Shown: positions 26,031-34,599 of the stretch, one piece after another
Layout of the letters: each line of letters begins with the position of its first letter
Position numbering within the stretch: position 1 is the first letter of the stretch
Assembly: GCA_029202985.1 (NCBI GenBank)
Contig: CP119316.1
Location: 2,480,001-2,544,000 of the forward strand
Origin: Candidatus Andeanibacterium colombiense
Lineage (GTDB): Bacteria > Pseudomonadota > Alphaproteobacteria > Sphingomonadales > Sphingomonadaceae
Length of the DNA stretch: 64,000 nucleotides
Reading direction: 5' to 3'
Made by a program: the position numbers and the translations under genes
Notes under the pieces: model-generated
What the model saw: the letters and a program-made list of their open reading frames with translations, nothing else
What the model was told of the DNA's origin: nothing
The model's database searches: none

Positions 26031-26702
26031 ATGAAGCTCATCGTCGGCAACAAGAACTATTCCAGCTGGTCGCTGCGTGGCTGGCTCGCGGTCAAGCAGT
26101 CGGGCCTCCATTTCGAGGAACTTACCGTCCCGCTCTATGGCGAGGACTGGGAAGAGATGAAGCGCCAGCAGGGCGAGTTCCAGCCTTCGGGCGGCAAGGT
26201 CCCGGTGCTGTGGGACGGCGACACGGTGATCTGGGACAGTCTCGCGATCCTCGAATATTGCGCCGACCGCGTGGGGCGCGACCGCTTCTGGCCCAAGGAC
26301 GATGCCGCGCGGGGCATGGCCCGTTCGATGGTCGCCGAAATGCACTCCGGCTATCTGCCGCTGCGCCGCGCGCTGCCGATGAACATGCGCCGCCGGTTCC
26401 AGACGCCTGCGCTGGACGAGGACGTGCGCGGCAACATCGTTCGCATCCTCACGCTATGGGCCGAGGCGCGGGCGCGCTTCGGCAAGGGCGGGCCGTTCCT
26501 GTTCGGCACCTTCTGCGCGGCCGACGTGTTCTACGCGCCCGTAGTCAGCCGCTTCATCACCTATTCGATCCAGGTTCCGGGCTTCGCCGACGTCTATATG
26601 CAGGCGCTGATGGAGCACGAATGGATGCGGGCCTGGCTCAAGGCGGCCGAGGACGAGGACTGGACCATCGCGCAGTGGGAAACCCAGCCGCCGGTGAAGT
26701 GA
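26031..26702 (+). CDS. Glutathione S-transferase family protein
   Basis: A 223-residue soluble GST. The thioredoxin-fold N-domain begins KLIVGNKNYSSWSLRGWL with the S-S-W-S catalytic region, has the cis-Pro in GGKVPVLWDG and the glutathione-binding D-S-L-A-I-L-E-Y. The C-terminal helical domain spans about 90-210 with F-C-A-A-D-V-F-Y as the N-capping box. The role is probably conjugation or isomerisation in detoxification; no substrate is evident. The 190 bases before it (25840-26030) hold nothing recognised. Confidence 0.88.
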   Translation: MKLIVGNKNYSSWSLRGWLAVKQSGLHFEELTVPLYGEDWEEMKRQQGEFQPSGGKVPVLWDGDTVIWDSLAILEYCADRVGRDRFWPKDDAARGMARSMVAEMHSGYLPLRRALPMNMRRRFQTPALDEDVRGNIVRILTLWAEARARFGKGGPFLFGTFCAADVFYAPVVSRFITYSIQVPGFADVYMQALMEHEWMRAWLKAAEDEDWTIAQWETQPPVK

Positions 26703-26712
26703 CCTCGCCCGA

Positions 26713-26788
26713 GTTCCCGCGAAGGCGTGAATCTCATGCGGTTTCAGCGCCTGGCCTGCCTGACACCCCCGCCTGCGCGGGGGATCAG
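26713..26788. repeat. REP-like repeat overlapping the cupin gene end
   Basis: TTCCCGCGAAGGCGTGAATCTC at the left and CCCCCGC-CTGC-GCGGGGG-ATCA at the right form two hairpins with a spacer. It lies between convergent GST and cupin genes. The cupin stop codon (26785-26787) is the ATCA end of the repeat read on the minus strand. Confidence 0.65.
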
Positions 26789-27234
26789 AATTGGCTCCCA
26801 TCCTTGCGCCGCTGCTGCCCGACCTCGGCGGATAAATGCATGTCGATATCGGGATAAAAACAGTCGCTCGCCGACGGCCGCCCGATCGCGATATAGACGC
26901 AGGGCTCGCCGGAGCGGTTCTGCAGCACATGGCCGTTGCCGTCGTTCTTCGGGAAGGCCGCGATGTCGCCCGCGCGCATCGGGGTTTCGCCGGTGTCGTC
27001 GACCAGCACCGCCTCGCCGCTCAGCATCACCACCAGCTCGTCCTCGCCGACATGCCAGTGGCGCTGCGACGACCATGCGCCGGGTTCCAGCACCACATGG
27101 CTCGCACCGAAATCCTCAAGGCCAGTGGCGGGCGCGAGGCGGCGGTACCAGCGTTCGCGCACCACCCCGGCATAGACCGCGGGATAGCCGGTGGCGTTGG
27201 TCTGCGGGATCGCGTCGAGATCGAGCTTGGGCAT
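26785..27234 (-). CDS. Cupin-domain protein
   Basis: A 149-residue single-domain cupin. Motif 1 is HWHVGEDELVVMLSGEAVL (H-x-H ... E) and motif 2 G-D-I-A-A-F-P-K ... G-H, giving a complete metal site. The domain starts around residue 35. Family members include small-molecule dioxygenases and isomerases; no substrate is suggested. GGAGGAGATGCC before the ATG is a strong ribosome site. The last codons read into a palindromic repeat. Confidence 0.85.
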   Translation of the reverse strand: MPKLDLDAIPQTNATGYPAVYAGVVRERWYRRLAPATGLEDFGASHVVLEPGAWSSQRHWHVGEDELVVMLSGEAVLVDDTGETPMRAGDIAAFPKNDGNGHVLQNRSGEPCVYIAIGRPSASDCFYPDIDMHLSAEVGQQRRKDGSQF

Positions 27235-27294
27235 GGCATCTCCTCCGGCGCCGGAGTAAACCGGCGGGCAAAAGGACGCAAACGGAGAGGGAGC

Positions 27295-27885
27295 ATGGAG
27301 ACCTGGAGGATCTTCGCCTACGTCACCATCGGGTGCTGGAGCGTGTTCATGCTGGTCTGGGCAGCCATGGCGCGCGGCGCCAAGCGGAGCGTCCGCGAGG
27401 AGAAGCGCAGCGAACGCCGCGCCTATAGCCTCCCGACCGCCTTCGGCATGATACTGATCGCGATCAGCACGCCGCAGGTCTGGGGCGGCGAGAATCTGCT
27501 CACCACGCTGGTATTGCCGCTCGGCCTGGCCTTCGCGGCTGCCGGCGCGGCGGCGGCTATGGCGGGGCTGGCACTGGCGATCTGGGCCCGGGTCACGCTC
27601 GGGCGCGACTGGAGCGTCAACGTCACGCTCAAGGAAGGGCACGAGCTGGTCACCGGCGGCCCCTATGCGCTGATCCGCCACCCGATCTACACCGCGGTGA
27701 TCCTGCTGGTGATCGGCCTGTTCCTGCTGTTCGAGACGCTCGGTGGCGTCCTGGGGGTGGGGTTGGTGGTGCTCGGCTGCTGGATCAAGCTGCGGCAGGA
27801 GGAAGTGCTGATGATCGGCCAGTTTCCGGAGAGCTATCCGGCCTATATGGCGCGCACCAAACGCCTGATCCCCTTCGTGGTCTGA
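27295..27885 (+). CDS. Isoprenylcysteine methyltransferase-like membrane protein
   Basis: A 196-residue membrane protein with four to five hydrophobic helices. The C-terminal signature GGPYALIRHPIYTAVILL, followed by L-R-Q-E-E-V-L-M and F-P-E-S-Y-P-A-Y, is that of the ICMT/PEMT methyltransferase superfamily (SAM-binding R-H-P-x-Y and E-E). Bacterial members methylate lipids or unidentified small substrates. GGAGAGGG lies just before the ATG at 27295. Divergent from the cupin gene with a 60-base gap. Confidence 0.8.
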   Translation: METWRIFAYVTIGCWSVFMLVWAAMARGAKRSVREEKRSERRAYSLPTAFGMILIAISTPQVWGGENLLTTLVLPLGLAFAAAGAAAAMAGLALAIWARVTLGRDWSVNVTLKEGHELVTGGPYALIRHPIYTAVILLVIGLFLLFETLGGVLGVGLVVLGCWIKLRQEEVLMIGQFPESYPAYMARTKRLIPFVV

Positions 27886-27929
27886 GGCCGCCGCTTCCCA
27901 TGCGCGCGGGCTTTGGCTAGGGCCGGGGC

Positions 27930-29075
27930 ATGGGCTCCACTCTCGATCCGGTCGAACTCGCCGAGGCGCTGATCGCCTGTCCTTCCGTGACGCCGGCGAC
28001 CGGCGCGGTGTTCGACCGGCTGGAAGAGATGCTCGCGCCGCTCGGCTTTACGGTCCACCGATTCCTCAAGGGCGAGCGGGGTGAAACCGGGGCGGCAGGC
28101 CCGGTCGAAAACCTGTTCGCGATCCGCCAGGGCCCGGCGGGCTCGAAGCATTTCGCCTTCGCCGGCCATGTCGATGTGGTGCCGGCGGGCGAGGGCTGGG
28201 CGAGCGGCGCCTTCGAGCCCGAGCGGAGGGGCGAGCTGCTTTACGGGCGCGGCGCGGTCGACATGAAGGGCGCGGTCGCCGCGATGATCGCGGCGGTCGC
28301 GGAGATCCCGGCGGAGGCCGGCACGATCAGCTTCATCGTCACCGGCGATGAAGAGGGTGAGGCGCTTTACGGCACCCGCGCGCTAATCGTTCTGATCCGC
28401 GAGTTGGACGCAATCCCCGACCTGTGCCTCGTCGGCGAGCCGACTTCGGTCAACCGCCTCGGCGACATGATGAAGATCGGGCGGCGCGGCTCGCTCAATG
28501 CGTGGTTCGAAGTGGCCGGGCGCGAAGGCCATGTCGCCTATCCGCATCTTGCCGATAATCCGGTCCCGCGCCTGCTCGCGCTGCTGACCGAACTCGATGC
28601 GATGCCGCTCGACGAGGGCAATGAGTGGTTCCAGCCGTCGAACCTCGAGATAACCGAGATCGAAGTCGGCAATCCGGCGACCAATGTGATCCCGGCGCGG
28701 GCCAAAGGGCGGATCTCGATCCGCTTCAACGATCACCACAGCGGCGCCGAGCTGGCGCGGCGGGTGACCGAGATTGCGGAGCGCCACGGCGGCACCGCCC
28801 GCCCGGTGATCTCCGGCGAGCCGTTCATCACTCCGCTGGGCGAATTCTCCGCGCTGATCGCGGCGGCGGTCGAGGCGGAGACCGGGCTGGTCCCCGAACC
28901 TTCGACCACCGGCGGCACTTCCGATGCGCGCTTCCTCAAGGATTTGTGCCCGGTGATCGAATTCGGCCTGCTCAACGCAACGATGCACAAGCGCGACGAG
29001 GCGGTGGCGATTAAGGATCTGCGGGTACTCACGCGCATCTATAACCGGATTGCATTGGCGGCGTTGAAAATGTGA
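27930..29075 (+). CDS. dapE: Succinyl-diaminopimelate desuccinylase
   Basis: A 381-residue M20 dinuclear zinc enzyme of the succinylase branch of lysine and meso-diaminopimelate synthesis. Zinc ligands appear in FAGHVDVVPAG (His, about 74), GRGAVDMKGAV (Asp, about 107), the TGDEEGEALYGT Glu pair (about 140) and near-C-terminal N-A-T-M-H-K (His). FSTTGG-type substrate loop reads PSTTGGTSDARF. The dimerisation domain is about 180-295. Product feeds peptidoglycan precursors used by PBP1A encoded later in the window. Confidence 0.94.
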   Translation: MGSTLDPVELAEALIACPSVTPATGAVFDRLEEMLAPLGFTVHRFLKGERGETGAAGPVENLFAIRQGPAGSKHFAFAGHVDVVPAGEGWASGAFEPERRGELLYGRGAVDMKGAVAAMIAAVAEIPAEAGTISFIVTGDEEGEALYGTRALIVLIRELDAIPDLCLVGEPTSVNRLGDMMKIGRRGSLNAWFEVAGREGHVAYPHLADNPVPRLLALLTELDAMPLDEGNEWFQPSNLEITEIEVGNPATNVIPARAKGRISIRFNDHHSGAELARRVTEIAERHGGTARPVISGEPFITPLGEFSALIAAAVEAETGLVPEPSTTGGTSDARFLKDLCPVIEFGLLNATMHKRDEAVAIKDLRVLTRIYNRIALAALKM

Positions 29076-29128
29076 ATGTCGGCCCGGCCGTCGCACGGCT
29101 AGGGCTGTGGACGAGCAGGGGAACGGAC

Positions 29129-30460
29129 ATGACTGACGCCGCCGAAATCGCGCAGGAGACTGCGCCGCAGGGTCACAGCAAGCTGCAGTGGCGCATATTG
29201 ATCGGGTTCGTGCTCGGGCTGGTGCTGGGCCTCGCGACCTACAGCCTCGCCGGCGACGCGCCGTGGATCGACACGGTCACCACCTATGTCACCGGTCCGA
29301 TCGGGCAGATCTTCCTGCGCCTGCTGTTCATGCTGGTGATCCCGCTGCTGTTCTCGGCGCTGGTCGTCGGGATCGCCGAGATGGGCGAGATCCGCGCGCT
29401 CAAGGCGGTCGGGATCCGCACGCTGGTCTATACGGTGATCGTCTCGGCGATCGCGGTCGCGGTCAGCCTCGCGGCCGTGAATATCCTGCGTCCGGGCGAC
29501 GGGGTCGATCCGGTGGCGGCGCAGCAATTGCTCGCGCAGGGGGCCGATAACGCCAAGGGCATCATCGCCAAATCGCACGATGCCGCGACCGGGGTGGATG
29601 CGGTGGTCAACATCGTGCCGTCGAACGTGATCACCGCGATGAGCGGCAACGACATCCTCGCGGTGATGTTCTTCGCGCTGTTCTTCGGCATCGGCCTGTT
29701 GCTGGTCCAGACCCCGCGCAGCGCGACGCTGAAGGATGCGATCGAGGGGGTGTTCGAAGTCTCGATGAAACTGATCGGGCTGGTGATCCAGCTCGCGCCG
29801 CTGGCGATCTTCTGCTTCATGTTCAACCTCGCCGCGCAGTTCGGCTGGGATCTGATCGTCAAGCTCGCGGCCTATGTGGGAGTGGTGCTGCTGGCGCTGG
29901 CGATCCAGATGTTCGGGGTGTTCCCGCTGCTGCTGAAGTTCGTGGGCAAGAAGAGCCCGATCGCGTTCTTCCGCGAGACCCGCGAAGTCAGCGTGATGGC
30001 GTTTTCGACCGCGAGTTCGAACGCGACCCTGCCGACCTCGCTGCGCGTCGCCGAGACCCAGCTCAAACTGCCGCGCCAGATTTCGCGCTTCGTCCTGACC
30101 ATCGGCGCGACCGCCAACCAGAACGGCACCGCGATGTTCGAAGGCGTGACGGTGCTGTTCCTCGCGCAGTTCTTCGGGGTCGACCTCTCGCTCACCGACC
30201 AGTTGTTCGTGATGCTGGTGTGCATCCTTGCCGGGGTCGGCACAGCGGGCGTACCGGCGGGCTCGCTGCCGGTGATCGCGCTGATCATGGCCGGGGTCGG
30301 AGTGCCTCCGGCCGGGATCGGACTGATCCTGGGCGTCGACCGGTTCCTCGACATGTGCCGCACCACGCTCAACGTGATCGGCGATCTGGTGTGCGCCCAG
30401 GTTATTTCGACCTTGAGCGCCCGGGACGATTTGGCGGCGGATCGAGCACCTTCGACTTGA
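29129..30460 (+). CDS. Dicarboxylate/amino-acid:cation symporter (DAACS, SLC1-like)
   Basis: A 443-residue transporter with about eight membrane helices and two re-entrant loops. Signatures are the serine-rich hairpin AFSTASSNATLPTS (about 294-307), ANQNGTAMFEGV in TM7 and VGTAGVPAGSLPVI. It imports C4-dicarboxylates or acidic amino acids with Na+ or H+. AGGGGA stands before the ATG at 29129; an earlier in-frame start would add 19 non-family residues. Its last 59 bases overlap the convergent nth gene. Confidence 0.9.
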   Translation: MTDAAEIAQETAPQGHSKLQWRILIGFVLGLVLGLATYSLAGDAPWIDTVTTYVTGPIGQIFLRLLFMLVIPLLFSALVVGIAEMGEIRALKAVGIRTLVYTVIVSAIAVAVSLAAVNILRPGDGVDPVAAQQLLAQGADNAKGIIAKSHDAATGVDAVVNIVPSNVITAMSGNDILAVMFFALFFGIGLLLVQTPRSATLKDAIEGVFEVSMKLIGLVIQLAPLAIFCFMFNLAAQFGWDLIVKLAAYVGVVLLALAIQMFGVFPLLLKFVGKKSPIAFFRETREVSVMAFSTASSNATLPTSLRVAETQLKLPRQISRFVLTIGATANQNGTAMFEGVTVLFLAQFFGVDLSLTDQLFVMLVCILAGVGTAGVPAGSLPVIALIMAGVGVPPAGIGLILGVDRFLDMCRTTLNVIGDLVCAQVISTLSARDDLAADRAPST

Positions 30461-31073
30461 ACTCGCATTGCTGGATGACCGGGCAGCGCCAGCATTCGGG
30501 CAGGCGCGCCTTGCAGGTGTAGCGGCCGAGCAGGATCAGCCAGTGATGCGCGTGGAGCCTGAACGGCTGCGGCACCCGCTTCTCCAGCAGCGCCTCGACC
30601 TTCTCGGGGGTCTTGCCCTTCGCCAGCCCGGTACGGTTGCCGACCCGGAACACATGGGTATCGACCGCGAAGGTCTCCATCCCGAAGGCGCAGTTCATCA
30701 CCACATTGGCGGTCTTGCGCCCGACCCCGGGCAGCGTGACCAGCGTGTCGCGATCCTCCGGCACCTGCCCCGCGAAATCGCGCACGAGGATTTCGCTCAG
30801 CGCGATCACGTTCTTCGCCTTGGCGTTGAACAGACCGATCGTCTTGATGTGCTGCTTCAGCCCGTCCTCACCCAGCGCGACCATCTGCGCGGGCGTTGTC
30901 ACCTCGGCGAACAGCCTGCGGGTGGCTTTGTTGACCCCCGCGTCGGTCGCCTGCGCGCTCAGCACCACCGCGACCAGCAGCTGGTAGGTGTTGCCGAATT
31001 CCAGCTCGGTCTGCGGGCTCGGATCGAGTTCGGCGAGGATGCTGAAGAACTGGAAGATCGTGTCGCGGTTCAA
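30402..31073 (-). CDS. nth: Endonuclease III
   Basis: A 223-residue base-excision-repair glycosylase/AP lyase removing oxidised pyrimidines. The HhH motif LPGVGRKTANVV (about 114-125) contains the catalytic Lys, and catalytic Asp is in VDTHVFRV. The 4Fe-4S loop C-x6-C-x2-C-x5-C is complete (CKARLPECWRCPVIQQC). The start codon is TTG at 31071-31073, as no ATG or GTG occurs upstream in frame. The C-terminal tail beyond the cluster overlaps the end of the symporter gene on the other strand. Confidence 0.94.
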   Translation of the reverse strand: MNRDTIFQFFSILAELDPSPQTELEFGNTYQLLVAVVLSAQATDAGVNKATRRLFAEVTTPAQMVALGEDGLKQHIKTIGLFNAKAKNVIALSEILVRDFAGQVPEDRDTLVTLPGVGRKTANVVMNCAFGMETFAVDTHVFRVGNRTGLAKGKTPEKVEALLEKRVPQPFRLHAHHWLILLGRYTCKARLPECWRCPVIQQCEFKSKVLDPPPNRPGRSRSK

Positions 31074-31147
31074 GGGCAGTCCAACGAGCAGAGGGCTGTG
31101 CCGAAATCGCCCGCGGCGAGATCGGCATCGGACGCCATGAATAAGGC

Positions 31148-31186
31148 TTCGCCGGCGTCACCCCAAGCGGGAATGTCGCCGGCGAA
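31148..31186. repeat. Perfect 10-bp inverted repeat near the NTF2-like gene end
   Basis: TTCGCCGGCG and CGCCGGCGAA (31148-31157 and 31177-31186) can pair with a 19-base loop. It lies just beyond the stop of the SnoaL-like gene at 31190, so it may act as its terminator; no T-run follows. Confidence 0.5.
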
Positions 31187-31189
31187 AGA

Positions 31190-31939
31190 TCACTTCGCCA
31201 CAGCGCGCTCCGCATCCCGCTTCGCGTCGCCTTCCCAGCGGTCGGCCTTCATCTCCTCGCCGGTGATCGGGTGCTTCATGTGGAACGGCAGTAATTTGTG
31301 CACCGGCCACAGCCAGTGGTCCTCGATCAGCTCGTCCGGGCCGCAGGGATCCTCGGGATAGAGCGTGGTGATGAACGGCGTGTATTCGGTTTCGGTATAG
31401 GCCCAGCCCTTGTCGAAATCGGCGTGCCAGTGCGGGAAGTAGTTCAGCACGTGGATGCGCCACTTGCCGTCGGAACCCTTCTTGTAGGTGTTCTCGTAGA
31501 TCCCGCCTTCCCACCACTGGCGCACGTTCAGGCCCTTTTCCGGGTCGGCATAGTCGCGGTGGCGGCCGGCCTGCATCGTCGAGCGCGCGCGGGCGAAGGC
31601 GGTGACGCCGTCGGGCTGGATGTCGACGATATCCTGCAATTGCGGATGGTCGAGCAGGAAGCCGTCGATCGGGCCGTTGTTGTTGTGGGTGAAGCGCTTG
31701 CGGAACCGCTCGATATACAGCCGCGCCGCGCCGGCCTTGCCCTTCCACACGCCGCCGAAGAAGCGCACTTCGCAATCCTCGGTGAACAGCTCGACCGTCT
31801 GGTCGTACATGCATTTGTCGATCAGATAGCCGTAGAGATACTGCAGCTTGCGGACGTCGAGTTCGTCCTCACGCTGGGTCAGGCGCTTGTCCATCTCGGC
31901 AATTTTTGCCTCGAGGGCAGCGACGCGGTCTTCGGACAT
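31190..31939 (-). CDS. SnoaL/NTF2-fold protein with N-terminal coiled coil
   Basis: A 249-residue protein. Residues 1-27 form a charged heptad helix (VAALEAKIAEMDKRL), then an NTF2-like domain begins with LQYLYGYLIDKCMYD (about 31-45) and FTEDCEVRFFGGVWKGK. The C-terminal part (about 165-249) has an HWHADF motif and a charged end. SnoaL-like proteins serve as cyclases, dehydratases or isomerases of polyketide, steroid or aromatic substrates. It follows the MFS transporter gene by 34 bases on the same strand, so both probably act on the same compound. Confidence 0.8.
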   Translation of the reverse strand: MSEDRVAALEAKIAEMDKRLTQREDELDVRKLQYLYGYLIDKCMYDQTVELFTEDCEVRFFGGVWKGKAGAARLYIERFRKRFTHNNNGPIDGFLLDHPQLQDIVDIQPDGVTAFARARSTMQAGRHRDYADPEKGLNVRQWWEGGIYENTYKKGSDGKWRIHVLNYFPHWHADFDKGWAYTETEYTPFITTLYPEDPCGPDELIEDHWLWPVHKLLPFHMKHPITGEEMKADRWEGDAKRDAERAVAK

Positions 31940-31973
31940 TCGGTTACTCCCAAGTGATTTTTATGACGGGCTT

Positions 31974-33380
31974 TTAGAGCCCAAGCGCTTCGAGGCGTTC
32001 GACTTCCTGGCGATAGGGGCGGATGCCGTGCCACATGAAGAAGGTTGCGGTGGGCAGGAAGATGCACGCGGTGATCAGGATCGCTTCCCACAATTTCTGC
32101 TCGTCGCCCACGATATAGGTGCTGACCGCGCCGATCACCCAGCTGCCCATCCCGCCGAAGAAGGTGAACATGAACAGATAGAGCGCGCTGACCTGGCCGC
32201 GCTTCTCGTTCGGGACGATCCGCTGGACCGCGGCGTTCTGCGCGGGCGCTCCGGCGAGGCCGAAGAACACCCCGGCGGCCATCATCGCCACCGCCAGCTC
32301 GCCGGTCGGCATCAGCGGCGTCGCGACGGTGACGATCGTGGTGCAGGTGAAGATGATCGCGGTCGCGCGGATGTTCGCGTCCTTGTAGCGCTTGCCCATC
32401 CAGGTCACGAACACGCCGCCGGCGAAGATCCCGGCCAGCATCGAGACGAGCATCAGCGTGCCGAGCAGCGCGCCGGTCTCGGCCTCGTTCCAGCCATAGG
32501 TGCGGGCCATGAACGGGATGCGCCACGATGGCAGGCCCTGGCTCTCAACCGCCGACAGCGCGAGCGCGGCGAACAGTGGCACGAAGACGTATTTGCGCTC
32601 CCAGATCGCCTTGGCCGCATCCCAGCCCATGAAGGCGGCGAACTTGCGGCCCGGCGAAGCGTCCTTGGCGACCAGCTGGTGCGATCCGGCCGGGCTGCGG
32701 CGCGGCGGTTCCTTGAGGAACACGAAGAACAGCGCGGCGAGCAGGCCGGGCGTGCCGACCATGATCAGCACCAGCTGCCAGCTGAAGATCCGCAGGCCGA
32801 GGAAATCGATCGTCGCCGGCATCGTCGAAGTCCAGGCGATCATCTGGCCGCCGAGGATATTGCCGACCGAGCTGCCGCCGATATAGCCGAGCTGCAGCAG
32901 CGCGAAGACCAGCGGAATGCGCATCGGCCGGAAATAATCGAGCAGCATCGAATAGGAGCCCGGGCCGTTCGCCGACGAACTGGCCCCGACGAACAGCCGT
33001 GTGCCGATCAGCTGGCCGAGGTTCTGCGCCAGCCCGCCCAGCGCCATGATCGAGCCGAGCGCGGCGATCCCGATCGAAAGCACCCATTTGCGCGGATAGA
33101 TGTCGACCAGCCGGGCGAGCGGGATGCCGACGATGACATAGGCGATCAGGCTGACCGGGCCGAGCACGAAGCCGAGGGTGGAATCGGTGATGCCGAAGCT
33201 GCCCTTCATCTTCTCGGCCAGCATCGAGAACACGGTCTGGTCGAAGAAGGTGATGAAGGTCGCGAAGACGATGCAGAACAGGGCGTAGAAACCCCATTTC
33301 TCGGATGGCCAGGGCTGATCCGCGCCGTCCGCCGGCTCCGCTGCCGTCTGCAGCTCGCTCGCATTGGGCGCAATCGCCAT
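31974..33380 (-). CDS. MFS transporter, spinster-like
   Basis: A 468-residue major facilitator with twelve predicted helices and a longer soluble N-terminus (about 30 residues). The G-x-x-x-D-R-x-x-R type loop reads PLARLVDIYPRKW. A central loop (about 205-245) separates the halves. The second half has WMGKRYKD. Proteins of this branch in sphingomonads often sit with catabolic genes and probably import an organic acid or aromatic compound. It leads the minus-strand pair with the SnoaL-like gene and is divergent from the NTF2/SDR operon. Confidence 0.82.
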   Translation of the reverse strand: MAIAPNASELQTAAEPADGADQPWPSEKWGFYALFCIVFATFITFFDQTVFSMLAEKMKGSFGITDSTLGFVLGPVSLIAYVIVGIPLARLVDIYPRKWVLSIGIAALGSIMALGGLAQNLGQLIGTRLFVGASSSANGPGSYSMLLDYFRPMRIPLVFALLQLGYIGGSSVGNILGGQMIAWTSTMPATIDFLGLRIFSWQLVLIMVGTPGLLAALFFVFLKEPPRRSPAGSHQLVAKDASPGRKFAAFMGWDAAKAIWERKYVFVPLFAALALSAVESQGLPSWRIPFMARTYGWNEAETGALLGTLMLVSMLAGIFAGGVFVTWMGKRYKDANIRATAIIFTCTTIVTVATPLMPTGELAVAMMAAGVFFGLAGAPAQNAAVQRIVPNEKRGQVSALYLFMFTFFGGMGSWVIGAVSTYIVGDEQKLWEAILITACIFLPTATFFMWHGIRPYRQEVERLEALGL

Positions 33381-33535
33381 CGTTCGTCTCCCCTCCTTCC
33401 GCGCGTGGCCCTTTTTTGCAGGAGCCTCGCCGGAATGTGCTTGGCCGAATTGTAAGTGGTGAATACTAAAAGGCGAAGCGAAATAATGTATCGAACCGTC
33501 GCGAAAGTGCGGTCGATCCCTTGGGAGAATGCCAG

Positions 33536-33583
33536 ATGCACACAGCCGCAGACGCGCGTTTGCACGCGGGACGCGCCCGGTGA
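33536..33583 (+). CDS. Possible 15-residue leader peptide
   Basis: ATG at 33536 has GGGAGA seven bases upstream and opens MHTAADARLHAGRAR, stopping with a TGA that overlaps the GTG of the next gene (GTGA). This is either a translational-coupling leader or chance. The alternative is that the next gene begins earlier, at ATG 33529, in its own frame. Confidence 0.35.
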   Translation: MHTAADARLHAGRAR

Positions 33584-34083
33584 GCGGCCCGTCCTATGCG
33601 CAGGATCGCGCCGAGATCGAAGACCTGATGGCGCGCTATCTGTTCGCGATGGATTGGGCCGATTACGAAGCCTATGCCGCGATGTTCACCGAACACGGCG
33701 AGCTCGAATATGCGCGCGGCACCGCGAAGGGCCGCGCCGCGATCGGCGAGAGCGTGCGCGCGTTCAAGGCGGCGATCGGGCAGATCTATACCGATTCCCA
33801 CGGCAAGCCCGCGATCCTGCGCCACATCCTCGCCCAGACGGTGATCCGCGTCGAAGGCGACCGGGCTTTCGCGGTCGCGCTGTGGTGGGAAATGGCCAAC
33901 GACGGGCCGGGCGACAAGCCGAAGGCCGGCACCTTCGGCACTTACGAAGACGAACTGGTCCGGCAGGACGGGCGCTGGCTGTTCGCCAAGCGCCGGATTC
34001 TCAACGAATTCCTCGACGGCCGCGCAACCGGCGAGACCAACCCGGTCCGGCTGCTGGACCTGCGCGCGGAGGCTTCCCGATGA
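33580..34083 (+). CDS. NTF2-fold (SnoaL-like) protein, tandem copy 1
   Basis: A 167-residue single NTF2-like domain: IEDLMARYLFAMDWADYEAY, a central LRHILAQTVIRVEGDRA strand pair, WWEM, then GTYEDELVRQDGRWLFAKRR. GTG at 33580 matches the start of the downstream paralogue (both have Y-A-x-D-R soon after the start). It shares about half its residues with the next gene. Function inferred only as a small-molecule isomerase/dehydratase or binding protein acting with the SDR downstream. Confidence 0.8.
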   Translation: MSGPSYAQDRAEIEDLMARYLFAMDWADYEAYAAMFTEHGELEYARGTAKGRAAIGESVRAFKAAIGQIYTDSHGKPAILRHILAQTVIRVEGDRAFAVALWWEMANDGPGDKPKAGTFGTYEDELVRQDGRWLFAKRRILNEFLDGRATGETNPVRLLDLRAEASR

Positions 34084-34595
34084 CCTTCTACTCCCCCACC
34101 TATGCCGACGACCGCGCGCAGATCCAGGATTTGATGGGCCGCTATCTGTTCGCGATGGACTGGCACGACACCGAAACCTACGCCAATTGCTTCACCGAGG
34201 ACGGCGTACTCGACTACGCGATGGACACGCTGGTCGGCCGCGCGGCGATCCGCGAGGGCGCGGTGAAGTTCCGCGAGAACGTGGGCCGGCTGTTCAAGCG
34301 CGAGGATGGCAGTCCGGCGCTGCTGCGCCATGTGCTCGACCAGATCGTGATCCGGATCGAGGGCGACCGCGCCTGGACCACGGCCTTCTGGTGGGAAATG
34401 ACCGACGGCGGCCCCGGCCGTTCGCCCCAGATCCAGAGCTACGGCACCTATGAGGACGAGGTCGTGCGGGTCGGCGGTCAGTGGCTGTTCAGCCGCCGCA
34501 AGATCTACAACGAGTTCATCCCGGGGCGCGAGACGCCGGAGCCGAACCCGGTGCGCCATTTCGACGAAGCGGCGGACGCAGCGAAGAAGGACTGA
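34080..34595 (+). CDS. NTF2-fold (SnoaL-like) protein, tandem copy 2
   Basis: A 171-residue paralogue of the previous gene, with IQDLMGRYLFAMDWHDTETY, RHVLDQIVIRIEGDRA, FWWEMTDG and GTYEDEVVRVGGQWLF. The start ATG overlaps the stop of copy 1 (ATGA), so the pair is coupled and may form a heteromer. The SDR gene begins four bases after its stop. Copies differ in their active-site-cavity residues, so different substrates or subunit roles are possible. Confidence 0.82.
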   Translation: MTFYSPTYADDRAQIQDLMGRYLFAMDWHDTETYANCFTEDGVLDYAMDTLVGRAAIREGAVKFRENVGRLFKREDGSPALLRHVLDQIVIRIEGDRAWTTAFWWEMTDGGPGRSPQIQSYGTYEDEVVRVGGQWLFSRRKIYNEFIPGRETPEPNPVRHFDEAADAAKKD

Positions 34596-34599
34596 AGCG

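Noticed and set aside
25771..26034. 87-residue plus-strand frame opposite the Gln-rich gene
   Set aside because: It is a Leu-rich antisense frame with no ribosome site, and it overlaps both the Gln-rich gene and the GST start.
31071..31139. 22-codon minus-strand frame ending on the nth TTG
   Set aside because: It is too short and unlike any leader peptide family, and there is no ribosome site; it was not accepted as a coupled leader.
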